Below are positions 9,658-20,193 of a stretch of 64,000 nucleotides of DNA, in pieces. Positions within the stretch are counted from its first letter, which is position 1. Every line of letters starts with the position of its first letter. The DNA comes from Smittia aterrima (Eukaryota; Arthropoda; Insecta; Diptera; Chironomidae). Location: assembly GCA_033063855.1 (NCBI GenBank), contig CP093831.1:28458001-28522000 (forward strand), read 5' to 3'. The notes below the pieces were generated by a model. The model was given only the letters and a program-made list of their open reading frames with translations. It made no database searches and had not been told where the DNA came from. A program made the position numbers and the translations under genes.

Positions 9658-9684
9658 TAAGTTTTCTCTTCAAACTTTATTGAA

Positions 9685-10955
9685 ATGTTGAAGTTGTTGG
9701 TTCTTATTCTGTTGGTCATTTGCGTTGTGAGTAAAATTATTTTTTTAATATTTTCTTTTTTAGTAAAACTTAATTTTACATTTGGTGACAGTTCACTGAA
9801 AAAGCAGAAATACTTTCCGAAAAATGTAAAGAGATGTTCGAGCCACATCGTGAGAATGTTTTCAATTGTTGGGAGAAACCAGGTCGTGAATTTGGTGAAT
9901 GTGAATCGGTTTGTTTTAGTCAAACTAAAGAGAAATGCAGTTGCGCCAATTGCTTGAAGAAAATTAATTATTTTACAAGGGAGAAAGATCAATATCTGAA
10001 GTTTTATGATCGACACCTAAATAAAGAATTCACAGCAGAAGAGAAAAAAAGTTGGTTGCCAGTGTTAAGCGAATCGTTTGAACATTGCAAACCTCTATGT
10101 AAGTTAAATTTAGTTCCAATTCGATGAAACTTTGTTGAATTTACTTTTAAAATAGTTGACATTGTGAATGGAACGGACGAATGTCAATTTCCAAAATATA
10201 GTAATCCAATGGAAACTTGTATGTGGCAACAAAACTTTGTAAATTGTCCAGAATCATCGATCGCTCTAAATGAAAAATGCGAAGCAACGAGGAAATTCAT
10301 AAAGGAACAAGAAACTTGTGGAACAAAATACGAAGATATTTTTGTTATTGATGATTCCTTATTCGAGCAATATTCGGATCAAAAAAATAAGTGCAAGGAA
10401 ACCTTTAAAAGAGCTGAAATAAACACAACGCTATGTGTAAAAGTTCCCGATATTTACATACCAACCGATGTCTTCATGAAATGCGTAAACAAGTGCTCAT
10501 GGAACGAATGCTGCATTGCACCTTGTCTACTGAATGTTACTTCGTCGGATGATTTTAGCGAAGAATTTGCTCATGACAAAATTATCGAGTTTTCTAAGTC
10601 CGATTGCAAATATTTTGGAATTGACTTTGACATTTGGAAGCCAGTCATTGAAAGCTCGTTTGGAATCTGCTATCCTTTAAGTAAAGCGATAACAATGTTT
10701 AATTTTATTTTGTTAAATCTTTCTTCTTCAAATGTTCTAGCTTCAAATGTCACAGGAACTAAAAAGTGTAATTTCCGAATGAAATATGATGTTCTTCGCT
10801 TCTGCATGAAACAAGAATTGTTTCTCAACGCTCCTTCGTCTTTGATTAAATTTCCTGATCAATTCGAAAAAATCAAAACATTTATTGCAAATGAAACAAA
10901 ATGTGGCCAAAAATTTGGAGAAAAGTTCATCATCGATGACTCAATTTGGAAATAA
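9685..10955 (+). CDS. Secreted two-domain OBP-like cysteine-rich protein, array copy 4
   Basis: The model is join(9685..9726, 9792..10098, 10156..10680, 10741..10955), 362 aa. The signal peptide starts MLKLLVLILLVICV. Module A has only one cysteine where the others have CC (NCWEKP). B is intact, A' has a KCVNKCSWNECC cluster, and B' ends KFIIDDSIWK. Intron 2 contains a stop in frame; intron 3 is 60 nt, stop-free and in frame, so retention would lengthen the protein by 20 residues. The family's usual splice sites are conserved at both ends. Confidence 0.85.
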
Positions 10956-11034
10956 TATTTCCACAAGTTTTTAAAACTGAAATAAGTTTTTTTTTCCAAA
11001 ATTTGAGTCTTTAACACAATTAAATATTTGCACA

Positions 11035-11345
11035 AGAAGCTGTCAGCGATGATAAATAAACTTTTTGGTTTTTCTAGAAATATTTGATTCGTGTAGCTGA
11101 TGACTTCAATTTCAAAATTAAAAATCAATATTTTCATTTGCAGCAATTCGATTAAGACTTTTCAACCCAATTATCTATCGAAACGGAAGGTTTACAGCCT
11201 GCAAAATGAAAATGAAACTCCTGAACAATAAATAGACATAAAATAAAATCAGAATTGAAATCCTATCATTATTTAAATCGTTTTCAATCAATAAAAAGTA
11301 TTAACAACCAGTTGAGCTTTTTATTTCTTCATCGAAACTTGAACT
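11035..11345. repeat. Intergenic repeat block, copy 3 (internally deleted)
   Basis: The spacer repeat is present from about 11217, but it jumps after ATCCTATCATT to a different sequence. It therefore lacks the central CCACTCGTCG part and regains similarity at the TTTTTATTTCTTCATCGAAACTT end. Confidence 0.65.
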
Positions 11346-11404
11346 TGTAGGAAACTGTTAACATTCTTTTTTTTTTAAAATTAATAATTGATTCAAAGAT
11401 TTGT

Positions 11405-11412
11405 TATAAAAG
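11405..11412 (+). promoter_or_regulatory. TATA box of the 11450 gene
   Basis: TATAAAAG, 45 nt upstream of the ATG. Confidence 0.75.
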
Positions 11413-11449
11413 TTTACCGAAACAAGTTTTCTCTTCAAACTTTATTGAA

Positions 11450-12700
11450 ATGTTCAAGTTGTTGGTTCTTTTGCTGTTGGTCAATTGTGTTGTGAGTGAA
11501 ATTATTTGAATTTTTCTTTTTCTAGTGAAACTGAATTTGAAATTTGTTGACAGTTCACAGAAAAAGCTGAAATAACATCCGAAAAATGCAAAGAGATGTT
11601 CGAACCACATAGTGAGAATATTTATTATTGTTGCGATTCAGCAGAGCCTGATCTTGGTAACTGTCGAATGTTTTGTGCGGATCAAACTGACGGTAGTTGC
11701 AATTGTGCTAATTGCTTAAAGGAAAACGATCTTGTTCCGAGAGAGAAAGATCAATTTCTGAAGTTGTATGATCGAAGCCTAAATGAAGAATTCACAGCAG
11801 ATGAGAAAGAAAATTGGTTGCCCGTGTTAAGTAAATCGTTTGAACATTGCAAACCTCTAAGTAAGTTGAACTTATTTCCCTTCGATGATATTTTGTTGAG
11901 TTTACTTTTGAAATTAGTGGATATTCTGAATGGAACGGATGAATGTCAACTCCCAAATAGTTATCTACCAATGATAACTTGTATGAGACAACAAAACTTT
12001 GTAAATTGCCCTCAATCATTGTTCGCTCCAAGTGAAAAATGCGAAGCAACGAGGAAATTTATAAAAGAGCAAGAAACTTGTGGAACAAAATACGAAGATA
12101 TTTTTGTTATTGATGATTCCATATTCAATCAAATGAATAGATGTGAGGAAACCTTTAAAGGAGCTAATTTAAATTCAAGAAAATTTGTTGCTTTTCCCTA
12201 CATTTCACCACCAAGTGACGCCTATCAAGGTTGCGCACAAAAGTGCCGTTCGAATGAATGCTGCATGGCACCTTGTCTACTGAATGCTACTTCGTTGGAT
12301 GATTTTGGTAAAGAAGTTGTTAAAGACAAAATTATCGAGTTCTACAAGTCCGACTGCAAAGTTACTGGAAAGGACTTTGACATTTGGAAGCCAGTCATTG
12401 AAAGCTCGTTTGGCATCTGCTATCCCTTAGGTAAATCGGTTACAATAAATTAAATTTTGTTGCTAAATTTTTCTTTTTCTAGCTTCAAAAGTTATAGGAA
12501 CTAAAAAGTGTAATTTCCAAATGAAGTTTCATTCTCTTGCCTTCTGCATGCGACAAGAATTGTTTCTCAACGCTCCTACATCTTTGATTAAAGATCCCGA
12601 TCAATTTGAAAAAATCAAAACATTTATTGCGAATGAAACTAAATGTGGCCAAAAGTTCGGAGAAAAGTTCATCATCGATGGATCATTTTGGGATTATTAA
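11450..12700 (+). CDS. Secreted two-domain OBP-like cysteine-rich protein, array copy 5
   Basis: The model is join(11450..11491, 11554..11860, 11918..12430, 12483..12700), 359 aa. It is the closest relative of the 1240 copy: the same lengths in every exon and shared words such as YCCDSAEPD and CRMFC.DQT. It has full CC and CNCANC clusters in module A, GCAQKCRSNECCMAPC in A', and B' ending FIIDGSFWDY. Intron 2 is 57 nt, stop-free and in frame. Confidence 0.87.
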
Positions 12701-12917
12701 TTTCCACAAGTTTTAAAGTTAAAATATTTTTTCACAATTTTATATTTGCACAATAATTGTGATGATGAATAAACGTTTTTGTTTTTAATTAACCTTTGAT
12801 TCCCTCCACTTCAATCTCAAGAATTCGTTTTTTTTTGCAGCAATTCGAGAAAGACTTTTCAACCCAATCACATATCGAAACGGAAGAGAAAGAGCCAGAG
12901 AGGATGAAAATGAAACT

Positions 12918-13045
12918 CCTGCACAATAAATAGACATAAAATAAAATCAGCATTGAAATCCTATCATTAGATCCACTCGTCGTCGCATCGCAGTCATGAT
13001 GTGATTCGCTTGTAGTTGAGGTTTTTATTTCTTCATCGAAATTTT
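12918..13045. repeat. Intergenic repeat block, copy 4
   Basis: Full-length copy of the spacer block between array copies 5 and 6, with extended similarity leftward to about 12730 (polyadenylation region and the AAAGACTTTTCAACCCAATC word). Confidence 0.8.
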
Positions 13046-13105
13046 GTAGAAAACTATTACCATTTTTTTTTTTAAAAAAAATTAATAATTTGTCCAAAGA
13101 CTTGG

Positions 13106-13113
13106 TATAAAAG
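13106..13113 (+). promoter_or_regulatory. TATA box of the 13151 gene
   Basis: TATAAAAG, 45 nt upstream of the ATG. Confidence 0.75.
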
Positions 13114-13150
13114 TTCACCAAAACAAGTTTTCTCTTCAAACTTTATTGAA

Positions 13151-14403
13151 ATGTTCAAGTTGTTGGTTCTATTGCTGTTGGTCAATTGCGTTGTGAGTGA
13201 AATTATTTTTATTTACTTTTATAATGAAATTTAATTTCAAATTTGGTGACAGTTCACTAAAGCTGAAGTAACATCCGAAAAATGTAAAGAAATGTTTGAA
13301 CCACATAGTGAGAATGTTTTCTTGTGTTGCGAGAGTCCACAACTTGATTTTGGAAAATGTGAATCGGTTTGTTTGGGTCAACCTAAAGAGAAATGCAGTT
13401 GTGCCAATTGCTTGAAGGAAAACGATCTTATTCCGAGAGAGAAAGATCAATATCTGAAGTTATATGATCAAAATCTAAATGAAGAATTCACAGCAGATGA
13501 GAAAGAAAATTGGTTGCCCGTGTTAAGTAAATCGTTTGAACATTGCAAACCTCTATGTAAGTTAAATTTAATTTATTTCGATGATATTTTGTTGAGTTTA
13601 CTTTTGAAAATAGTTGACATTCTGAATGGAACGGATGAATGTCAATTCCCAAAATATTATCAACCAATGATAACTTGTATGAGACAACAAAAATTTGTAA
13701 ATTGCCCTCAATCATCGTTCGCTCCAAGTGAAAAATGCGAAGCAACGAGGAAATTTTTAAAGGAAGAAGATAATTGTGGAACAAAATACGAAAATATTTT
13801 TGTTATTGATGATTCCATACTCGATCAATTTTTGTATCAACTAATTAGATGCAAGGAAACCTTTAAAGGAGCTGAATTAAACACAACGCTATGTGTTAAA
13901 GTTCCCGACATATCACCACCAATCGATGTCGGTTTTGAATGCTTAGATCAGTGCTCGAATGATTGCTGCATTGCACCTTGTCTACTGAATGTTACTTCGT
14001 TGGATGATTTTGGTGAAGAAGTTGTGAAAGACAAAATTATCGAGTTCTACAAGAGCTACTGCAGATATCGTGGAATTGACTATGACATTTGGAAGCCAGT
14101 CATTGAAAGCTCGTTTGGCATCTGTTTTGACTTAGGTAAATCGACAACAATAATAAAAATTTTATTGCTAAATTTTTTCTTTTTCTAGCTTCAAACGTTG
14201 CTGGAACGAAAAAGTGTAATATCCGAGTCAAGTATCTTGCTCTTCGCTCCTGCATGCAACAAGAATTGTTTCTCAACGCTCCTTCCTCTTTGATTAAAGA
14301 TCCTGATCAATTTGAAAAAATCAAAACATTTATTGCGAATGAAACTAAATGTGGCCAAAAGTTTGGAGAAAAGTTCATCATTGATTGGTTATTTTGGGAT
14401 TAA
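13151..14403 (+). CDS. Secreted two-domain OBP-like cysteine-rich protein, array copy 6
   Basis: The model is join(13151..13192, 13253..13556, 13614..14135, 14189..14403), 360 aa. Module A (residues about 15-115) has nine cysteines: one in SEKCKEM, the CC pair, one each in GKCES and SVCLG, three in CSCANC and one in EHCKP. B (about 116-185) has five. A' has an ECLDQCSNDCCIAPC cluster and ends IWKPVIESSFGICFDL, unusual in having FDL where the others have YPL. B' keeps only three cysteines. The 3' end and 3' flank are almost the same as those of the 2955 gene. Confidence 0.87.
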
Positions 14404-15040
14404 TTTTCACAAGTTATTAAATCAGAAATAATGTTTTTTGTCTAAAATTTGAGTCTTCTCACATTAACGTTTAAAAAAAACATTTTAAATTTGAATTCTT
14501 TAAAAATTGTTTATTTTCTAGAAATATTTGTTTAGTGGAGCTGATCAGTCTGAAATTTTTCAAAATTAAAAGCAATAATTTTTTTTTAATAAAAAAAAAT
14601 TTCATTGATTTTTTATTATATTTCAAAGAAAGGTTTACTGCTAAAAAATAAATTTAAATGTTGTATCAGTTCACAAAACATTAATATACAAAAATTGATG
14701 TTAACGAAAAAGCTTTATTTTAATGTTATCAATCGATAAAAAGCTATAACAACCATTTTTATGTTCTGCAAGAGGTCTAAAAAAAACCGAAATTCGTCTG
14801 GTGAAACAACTGTTTCAACTGTCGTCGATATTCAGCAACTTGAAACGAGTATATGGATCTCACAGCTGGTAAATTTGGTCCACCTCAAAGTCAAACAAAA
14901 AGCTTTCGACGATCAATTCAAAGTGATAACAATCATTTTGTTTTAATTCTGTAAAATATTTCGAAACAAAAAACTTTGTAGGAAACTGTTAACACAGACT
15001 GTCTAGTCCTTTTAAAAAATAATAATTTATTCAAAGACTT
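14404..15040. other. Spacer between array copies 6 and 7
   Basis: This contains the duplicated segment 14795-14942 (matching 6945-7112) and AT-rich sequence. A 61-codon open frame at 14761 is part of that repeat and is not a gene. Confidence 0.6.
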
Positions 15041-15043
15041 TAG

Positions 15044-15051
15044 TATAAAAG
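15044..15051 (+). promoter_or_regulatory. TATA box of the 15089 gene
   Basis: TATAAAAG, 45 nt upstream of the ATG. Confidence 0.75.
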
Positions 15052-15088
15052 CTCACCCAAACTTATTTACTCTTCAAACTTTATTGAA

Positions 15089-16360
15089 ATGTTCAAGTTG
15101 TTGGTTCTATTGCTGTTGGTCAATTGCGTTGTGAGTGAAACTATTTTAATTTCTTTTATTTGTTTAGCTTAATTTTTAATTTAAAAATTGGTGACAGTTC
15201 ACAAAAAAAGAAGAAACATCCGAAAAATGTAAAGAGATGTTCGAACCACATCGTGAAAATATTTACAATTGCTGCGAGACTCCACGTCGCGAATTTGGTA
15301 AATGTGGATCGATTTGTGATGGTCAACTTGAGAATAAATGCAGTTGTCTCAATTGCTTGAAGGAATATGTTCCGAGAGAGAAAGATCAATTCCGGAAGAT
15401 GTATGATCGTCGCCTAAATGAAGAATTCACAGCAGAAGAGAAAGATAATTGGTTGCCAGTGTTAAATAAATCGTTTGAACATTGCAAACCTCTATGTAAG
15501 TAAAAATTATTTCATTTCGAAGACACTTTGTTGAGTTTTACTTTAAAAATAGTTGACATTGTGAATGGAACGGATGAATGTCAATTTCCAAATAATTATA
15601 CACAAATGGGCAACTGTATTTGGCAACAAAACTTTGTAAATTGCCCTCGAACATCGTTTGCTCCAAGTGAAAATTGCGAAGCAACAAGGAAATTTTTGAA
15701 GGAGCAAGAAACTTGTGGAACAAAATACGAAGATCTTTTTGTTATTGACGATTCGATATGGGATCAATTTTTGAATCGATATTATAAGTGCAAGGAAACC
15801 TTTAAAGAAGCAAAATTAAACACAAAGCAATGTGTAAAAGTTCCCGAGATTTTACTACCAAACAACATCAGTGCTCGTTGCAGAAAACAATGCACTACGC
15901 AAGGCACAATTGATCCATGCTGCATTTACCCTTGTCTACTGAATACGACTTCGTCGGAAGATTTTGGTCAAGAAGTTGTGAAAGACAAAATTATCGAGTT
16001 CTACAAGTTCGACTGCAAAGAAAATGGAATTGACTTTGACATTTGGAAGCCAGTCATTGAAAGCTCGTTTGGCATCTGCTATCCCTTAGGTAAAACGGTT
16101 ACCATAAAAAAAAATCTTGCTAATTTTTTTTATTTTTTCTAGCTTCAAGTGTTATAGTAATTAAAAGTTGTCTTACCAGAATGAAGTATCTTGCTCTTCG
16201 CTCCTGCATGCAACAAGAATTGTTTCTAAACGCTCCCACATCTTTGATTAAAGACCCCGATCAATTTGAAAAAATCAAAACATTTATTGCGAATGAAACT
16301 AAATGTGGCCAAAAGTATGGAGAAAGGTTCATCATCGATTTGTCATTTTGGAATTTATAA
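15089..16360 (+). CDS. Secreted two-domain OBP-like cysteine-rich protein, array copy 7
   Basis: The model is join(15089..15130, 15198..15495, 15553..16089, 16143..16360), 364 aa. It is the most diverged forward-strand copy. Module A lacks the DL dipeptide after CLKE, and A' has a longer loop (RCRKQCTTQGTIDPCCIYPC). That loop is shared with the inverted copy at 29356-30630 (CKKQCTKQDIMNPCC), so these two form a subgroup. Intron 2 contains a stop, while its splice sites remain canonical. Confidence 0.86.
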
Positions 16361-16579
16361 TTTCCACAAGTTTTTAAAACTGAAATAACTTTTCTAAAAT
16401 TCAAAATTTGCACAATAAGCTGTCAGCGATGATGAATAAACGTTATTTTTCACAATTAGCCTTTAATAAGTTCCACTTCAATCTCAGGAATTCCTTTTTT
16501 TTGCAGCAATTCGTGAAAGACTTTTCAACCCAATCTCATATCGAAACGGATTAGAAGGAGCCAGAGAGGAGGAGAATGA

Positions 16580-16700
16580 AAGTCCTGCTCAATAAATAGA
16601 CATAAAATAAAATCAGAATAGAAATCCTATCATTAGATCCACTCGTCGTTGCATGGCAGTCATGATGTGATTCGCTTGTAGTTGAGGTTTTTATTTCAGG
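16580..16700. repeat. Intergenic repeat block, copy 5
   Basis: Last copy of the spacer block, downstream of the last forward-strand gene. No array gene follows it, which marks the edge of the tandem array. Confidence 0.8.
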
Positions 16701-19700
16701 TCGAAACACATCCTGAATCATTTCAATGAACATTTATGTTTCATATGTGATTTCGTTCAGAATGCTCTGAGCTTGTTTTGTTTTCCAGTGCTTTGCTGTT
16801 TGATATGACACAACAATTGAAATGAAAACAAAAAAAAGAGAAAATTTGGAAACAAATTTGCTTTCGAGAATGTTTTACTTGATTTAATTCAATGCAGCTT
16901 TTGATGTTGAAAAGTTTGTATTCATTTAAATTAGATTCAATGGGAGAGGTTCCCAGGGTTTCGACGATTGGTTTAATGAAGTTCTTTAAAAGCTTTCAGT
17001 CCAACTCTGACGAACGCATCCCAAACCAAAACACATTTAGTTTCACCACTTGCCTCAGAGAAACTGCTTCCGCAACCACAAAATTACTTTCAAATGTTTT
17101 AAACAAGCTTCGGACAATCCAACAAACTTTTTCATTAAAACGAATTTTCAACGAAAAATAAAAATTAAAGCATCAGAATTGATTGATTTTTCCTTTTGAT
17201 GAAAGTGTCGACTCAAACAAAAATAAATCGCCTAATGCCCCAGAGATTTCTAAAGAAAACTTGGAATTAAACTTTGACTCGAGTTTCATTTGAAAACGAA
17301 TGAAAGAAAGAAACGTAAGTCGAGTCAAAACCTTTTTCAGTTCCTTCCACAAACAAATAAATCTTGTGTAAAATGTAAAAACTTTTTTTTGTTGTTGAGA
17401 GTTTTCATTTCTCGAAAGAGACGAAATCAATTCCGCAATCGTTTTGTATTGTGTGGAAAGTGGGTGGAAAGGGCTACAAGAAAGAAAGACAAAATTGTTG
17501 TTGTATTATCCGACATTTAGATTATAAAATGTCGAAGGGGGAGAGATGCTGAAGAAAAGGAAAGCAATATCGACATTAAAGTTTTCTTTCCATGGCAATA
17601 AATATTTTCCTTTCGTTGATGATTAGGCAGATTTATACAAAGCAGCTGCTTTTCTATTCATACGTCGGTGGCTGTTTCTGCGGAGCTTTCAGGGATCATC
17701 ATAAATTATGTCATTATGCGAATTCCTTCCTACAGATCGTTTCCGATCCCTTGAATCCATTTGCTCTCCATTCACTGATTAAGCTTTCAATTAGCAGCAA
17801 ATCCCAGAAGAAAGTCTTTAAATGTTATGACGCGGAGATAACGTTAACAACACCTCATGGAAATGATGTAGCTGATTCTCATTTCGGATGAGGAGAAAAA
17901 AAATTCTCTGCTGTAATTTTAATTAAAAATGTCTTTCATTTTTGCTTTTCCTGCAGTTCATACATAAGCAAAGCTCGCCTCGACGTGTTAAAGTAACAGT
18001 TACAGCAGCGGCAAATATTTTTACGACAAACAGCAGCAGCAGGAAAAAAATCTCGAGTGCTTTCTCCACAAATGCCATTGCTGAATCGCCCTCTCGTTAT
18101 TTATTTATTTATTTTTTTCCAGAAGGAATTTGGGACGTGACTAGCTTAAGTTCATGAAAACACATTCCGAAACCATTTACAATCGCATTTCGACAGGAAA
18201 GTGTCCTATAAAGCCATAGACCGATATAGGTAAATTAAATGGAGAATAAAAGTGCCATTCAAGTTCGCCTCTGGCATTTACTCGTATCCAGTCGTTCAAG
18301 GAGAAGTTTTGTCCATTGAAAGAAAAACTTGAAATTCAGTTTCACTTTCATCGCATTTGCATGAACTTCACGAAAATCTTTGTGACAAGTGATCGTCACA
18401 AATAAAGTGTTTGCCTTGGGGATTGTACATAAATCAAGTAGCACAAAAACTCGAGACAGTTACTTCGTTAATAGCTCAATGTGTCAACGTAATTACCGAA
18501 CAACTCCTTTTGCAATCGTCTCTCATATTCCCATGCAAAAGTAAATTGTGTTTTTATTCAAGTTCCGTGGTTGAAACAGCTCAAAAAAAAAGGAAAGCGT
18601 AGATTTCTGAGATTAGAATGAATATAAAAGCAGGGAGATTGAAAGAACTCGAAGCGCTATCAAAACACAGCACAAATACAATTGGCAGAAGGAAAAAACA
18701 GATGAGCTTTATGTGCTCATTCATTAGATTTATTGCTGCCATGCTGTGTGTGGTTGCTGGTGAGTTTCGAGATTTAAGTTTCTTTGCGGAAAGACGTGAT
18801 GAAAGCATTGAATTAATTTCGAAAATAATTTTGAGCGTAAAGGAGAAAAAAAAGAGAAACATTTTCCAAGTCACCCTCCGAATTTATTCAAGGCTTTCAA
18901 AGCTCGTTCGTGAGTGTAGTCATGCTGATTTTATGATTTCTGGCCTTAACTTGAAAAGCTTGACTTTTATTTCGTCCCAGGAGAATCGGTCCTAAGTTGC
19001 TGATGTGGTTTATACTTCAATTGTTAAACTTTCGATGAAATTTCCGTTTATTACAAAACAGATTTTACCTTTTTTTCGTCAGAAACAACTTTACAGCATC
19101 ATTAAAAATGCAAATCAAACATTTTTCAACCTCTGAATAATTTCCGAGGCAGAGAGAAAAGTCTCACCAAAAGTTAAGTAATTAAAAATATAATTGCAGA
19201 TGAAAAATTCATCCAACAATTTTCACACAAACGATGAATTAATAAAATAATATTTTTCCCGTGCGTAATTGAAAATATTTCCAGAAAAGAACTTTTCATT
19301 TTGGTGAAACTTCAAAGAATTTTCCCCTAAATAAAAGAAAGCTGCCGAGGCATTCACAACTGCTTTGGGAAAATCAAAATTATTAAAAAAGAAGATACGA
19401 TGAAAAGGATTTCTTTCCACTGAATTCTCAGAATAATCTCGCCATAAAAGTTTTAATGGAATTTTTCTTTTAATTTTCCGTTATGATTGATTTCTTGAAA
19501 GAACGAAATCATCGGTTGCTGGGACGTGCTTGAAACTAGCTTCTTATCTCGGGAAGGATATTCTTTCCTTTATTAAATGTTCATCACGTACCTTTGCACA
19601 ATAGAACGAGGAGAAAATAAAATGCAAAGTTTACAATTTTCAGGTTAATTTTCTTCTAAGTTATTGCAGCACTCTTCACGTTAACCGGCATGGAAAGCCA

Positions 19701-19850
19701 AAATCCCTCGCCGCAAGACTTATTTTTTAATCAAAATAAAATAAATTATTTTGCAAGCACGCGGAAAAATCGTTGGTTGAGGTTTAGGGAAAGTGTGGAG
19801 AATAAGCAGAAAATTTCCTTTTAATTTCTTATGTCCCACAAAAGAAGAAA
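16701..19850. other. Mostly non-coding region between OBP-like array and receptor cluster
   Basis: Open frames here (for example 16892-17161, 17592-17891) have no recognisable domains or homologous copies. The only suggestive item is a possible signal-peptide exon at 18702-18759, described separately. I see no RNA gene. Confidence 0.45.
18702..18759 (+). other. Possible orphan signal-peptide exon
   Basis: An ATG opens MSFMCSFIRFIAAMLCVVA, a good hydrophobic leader, and is followed at once by a strong GTGAGT donor in phase 1. Many insect cell-surface genes start with such an exon followed by a long intron. No partner exon could be identified downstream in this window, so this is only a candidate. 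Confidence 0.25.
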
Positions 19851-20193
19851 AATTTTCTTAAATATTTCTATCCCTAATTGGTTTGAGAATAATTTACAAA
19901 AGATTCGATGGGCGGTTTCGTGAGATAATTGCCGCGACGTTCGATTCCTAATTATTTGAATGTGGAAAATAAGGACTCAAATATTAATTTGACAACAAGG
20001 TTCAAAGTAAAATTTCTCAGAAAAGATGATCAATATAAAAAGGTGACATTGACTCTCTTGTCGCAGTTGAGGGTGAGAGAGAACATGTCAATATATGTCT
20101 CCAAACAAATATCTCAACTTCGTTTACAATTAATTTGTTGGTCATTAGAGAAAAGCTTTAGTTTTGTTTGAGGTGTTTAGTGAAAGAGTTAAA

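Noticed and set aside
1240..16360. Interpretation of the Cys-rich family as venom toxins or chitin-binding proteins
   Set aside because: The spacing of cysteines does not fit a chitin-binding or known toxin pattern, while the internal duplication and the WKPVI..SF..C pattern fit OBP-like proteins better. This remains a family-level inference.
17592..18157. Two open frames near 17.6-18.2 kb with Cys or Ser-rich segments
   Set aside because: No domain or signal-peptide logic, no copies elsewhere and no convincing splice sites linking them.
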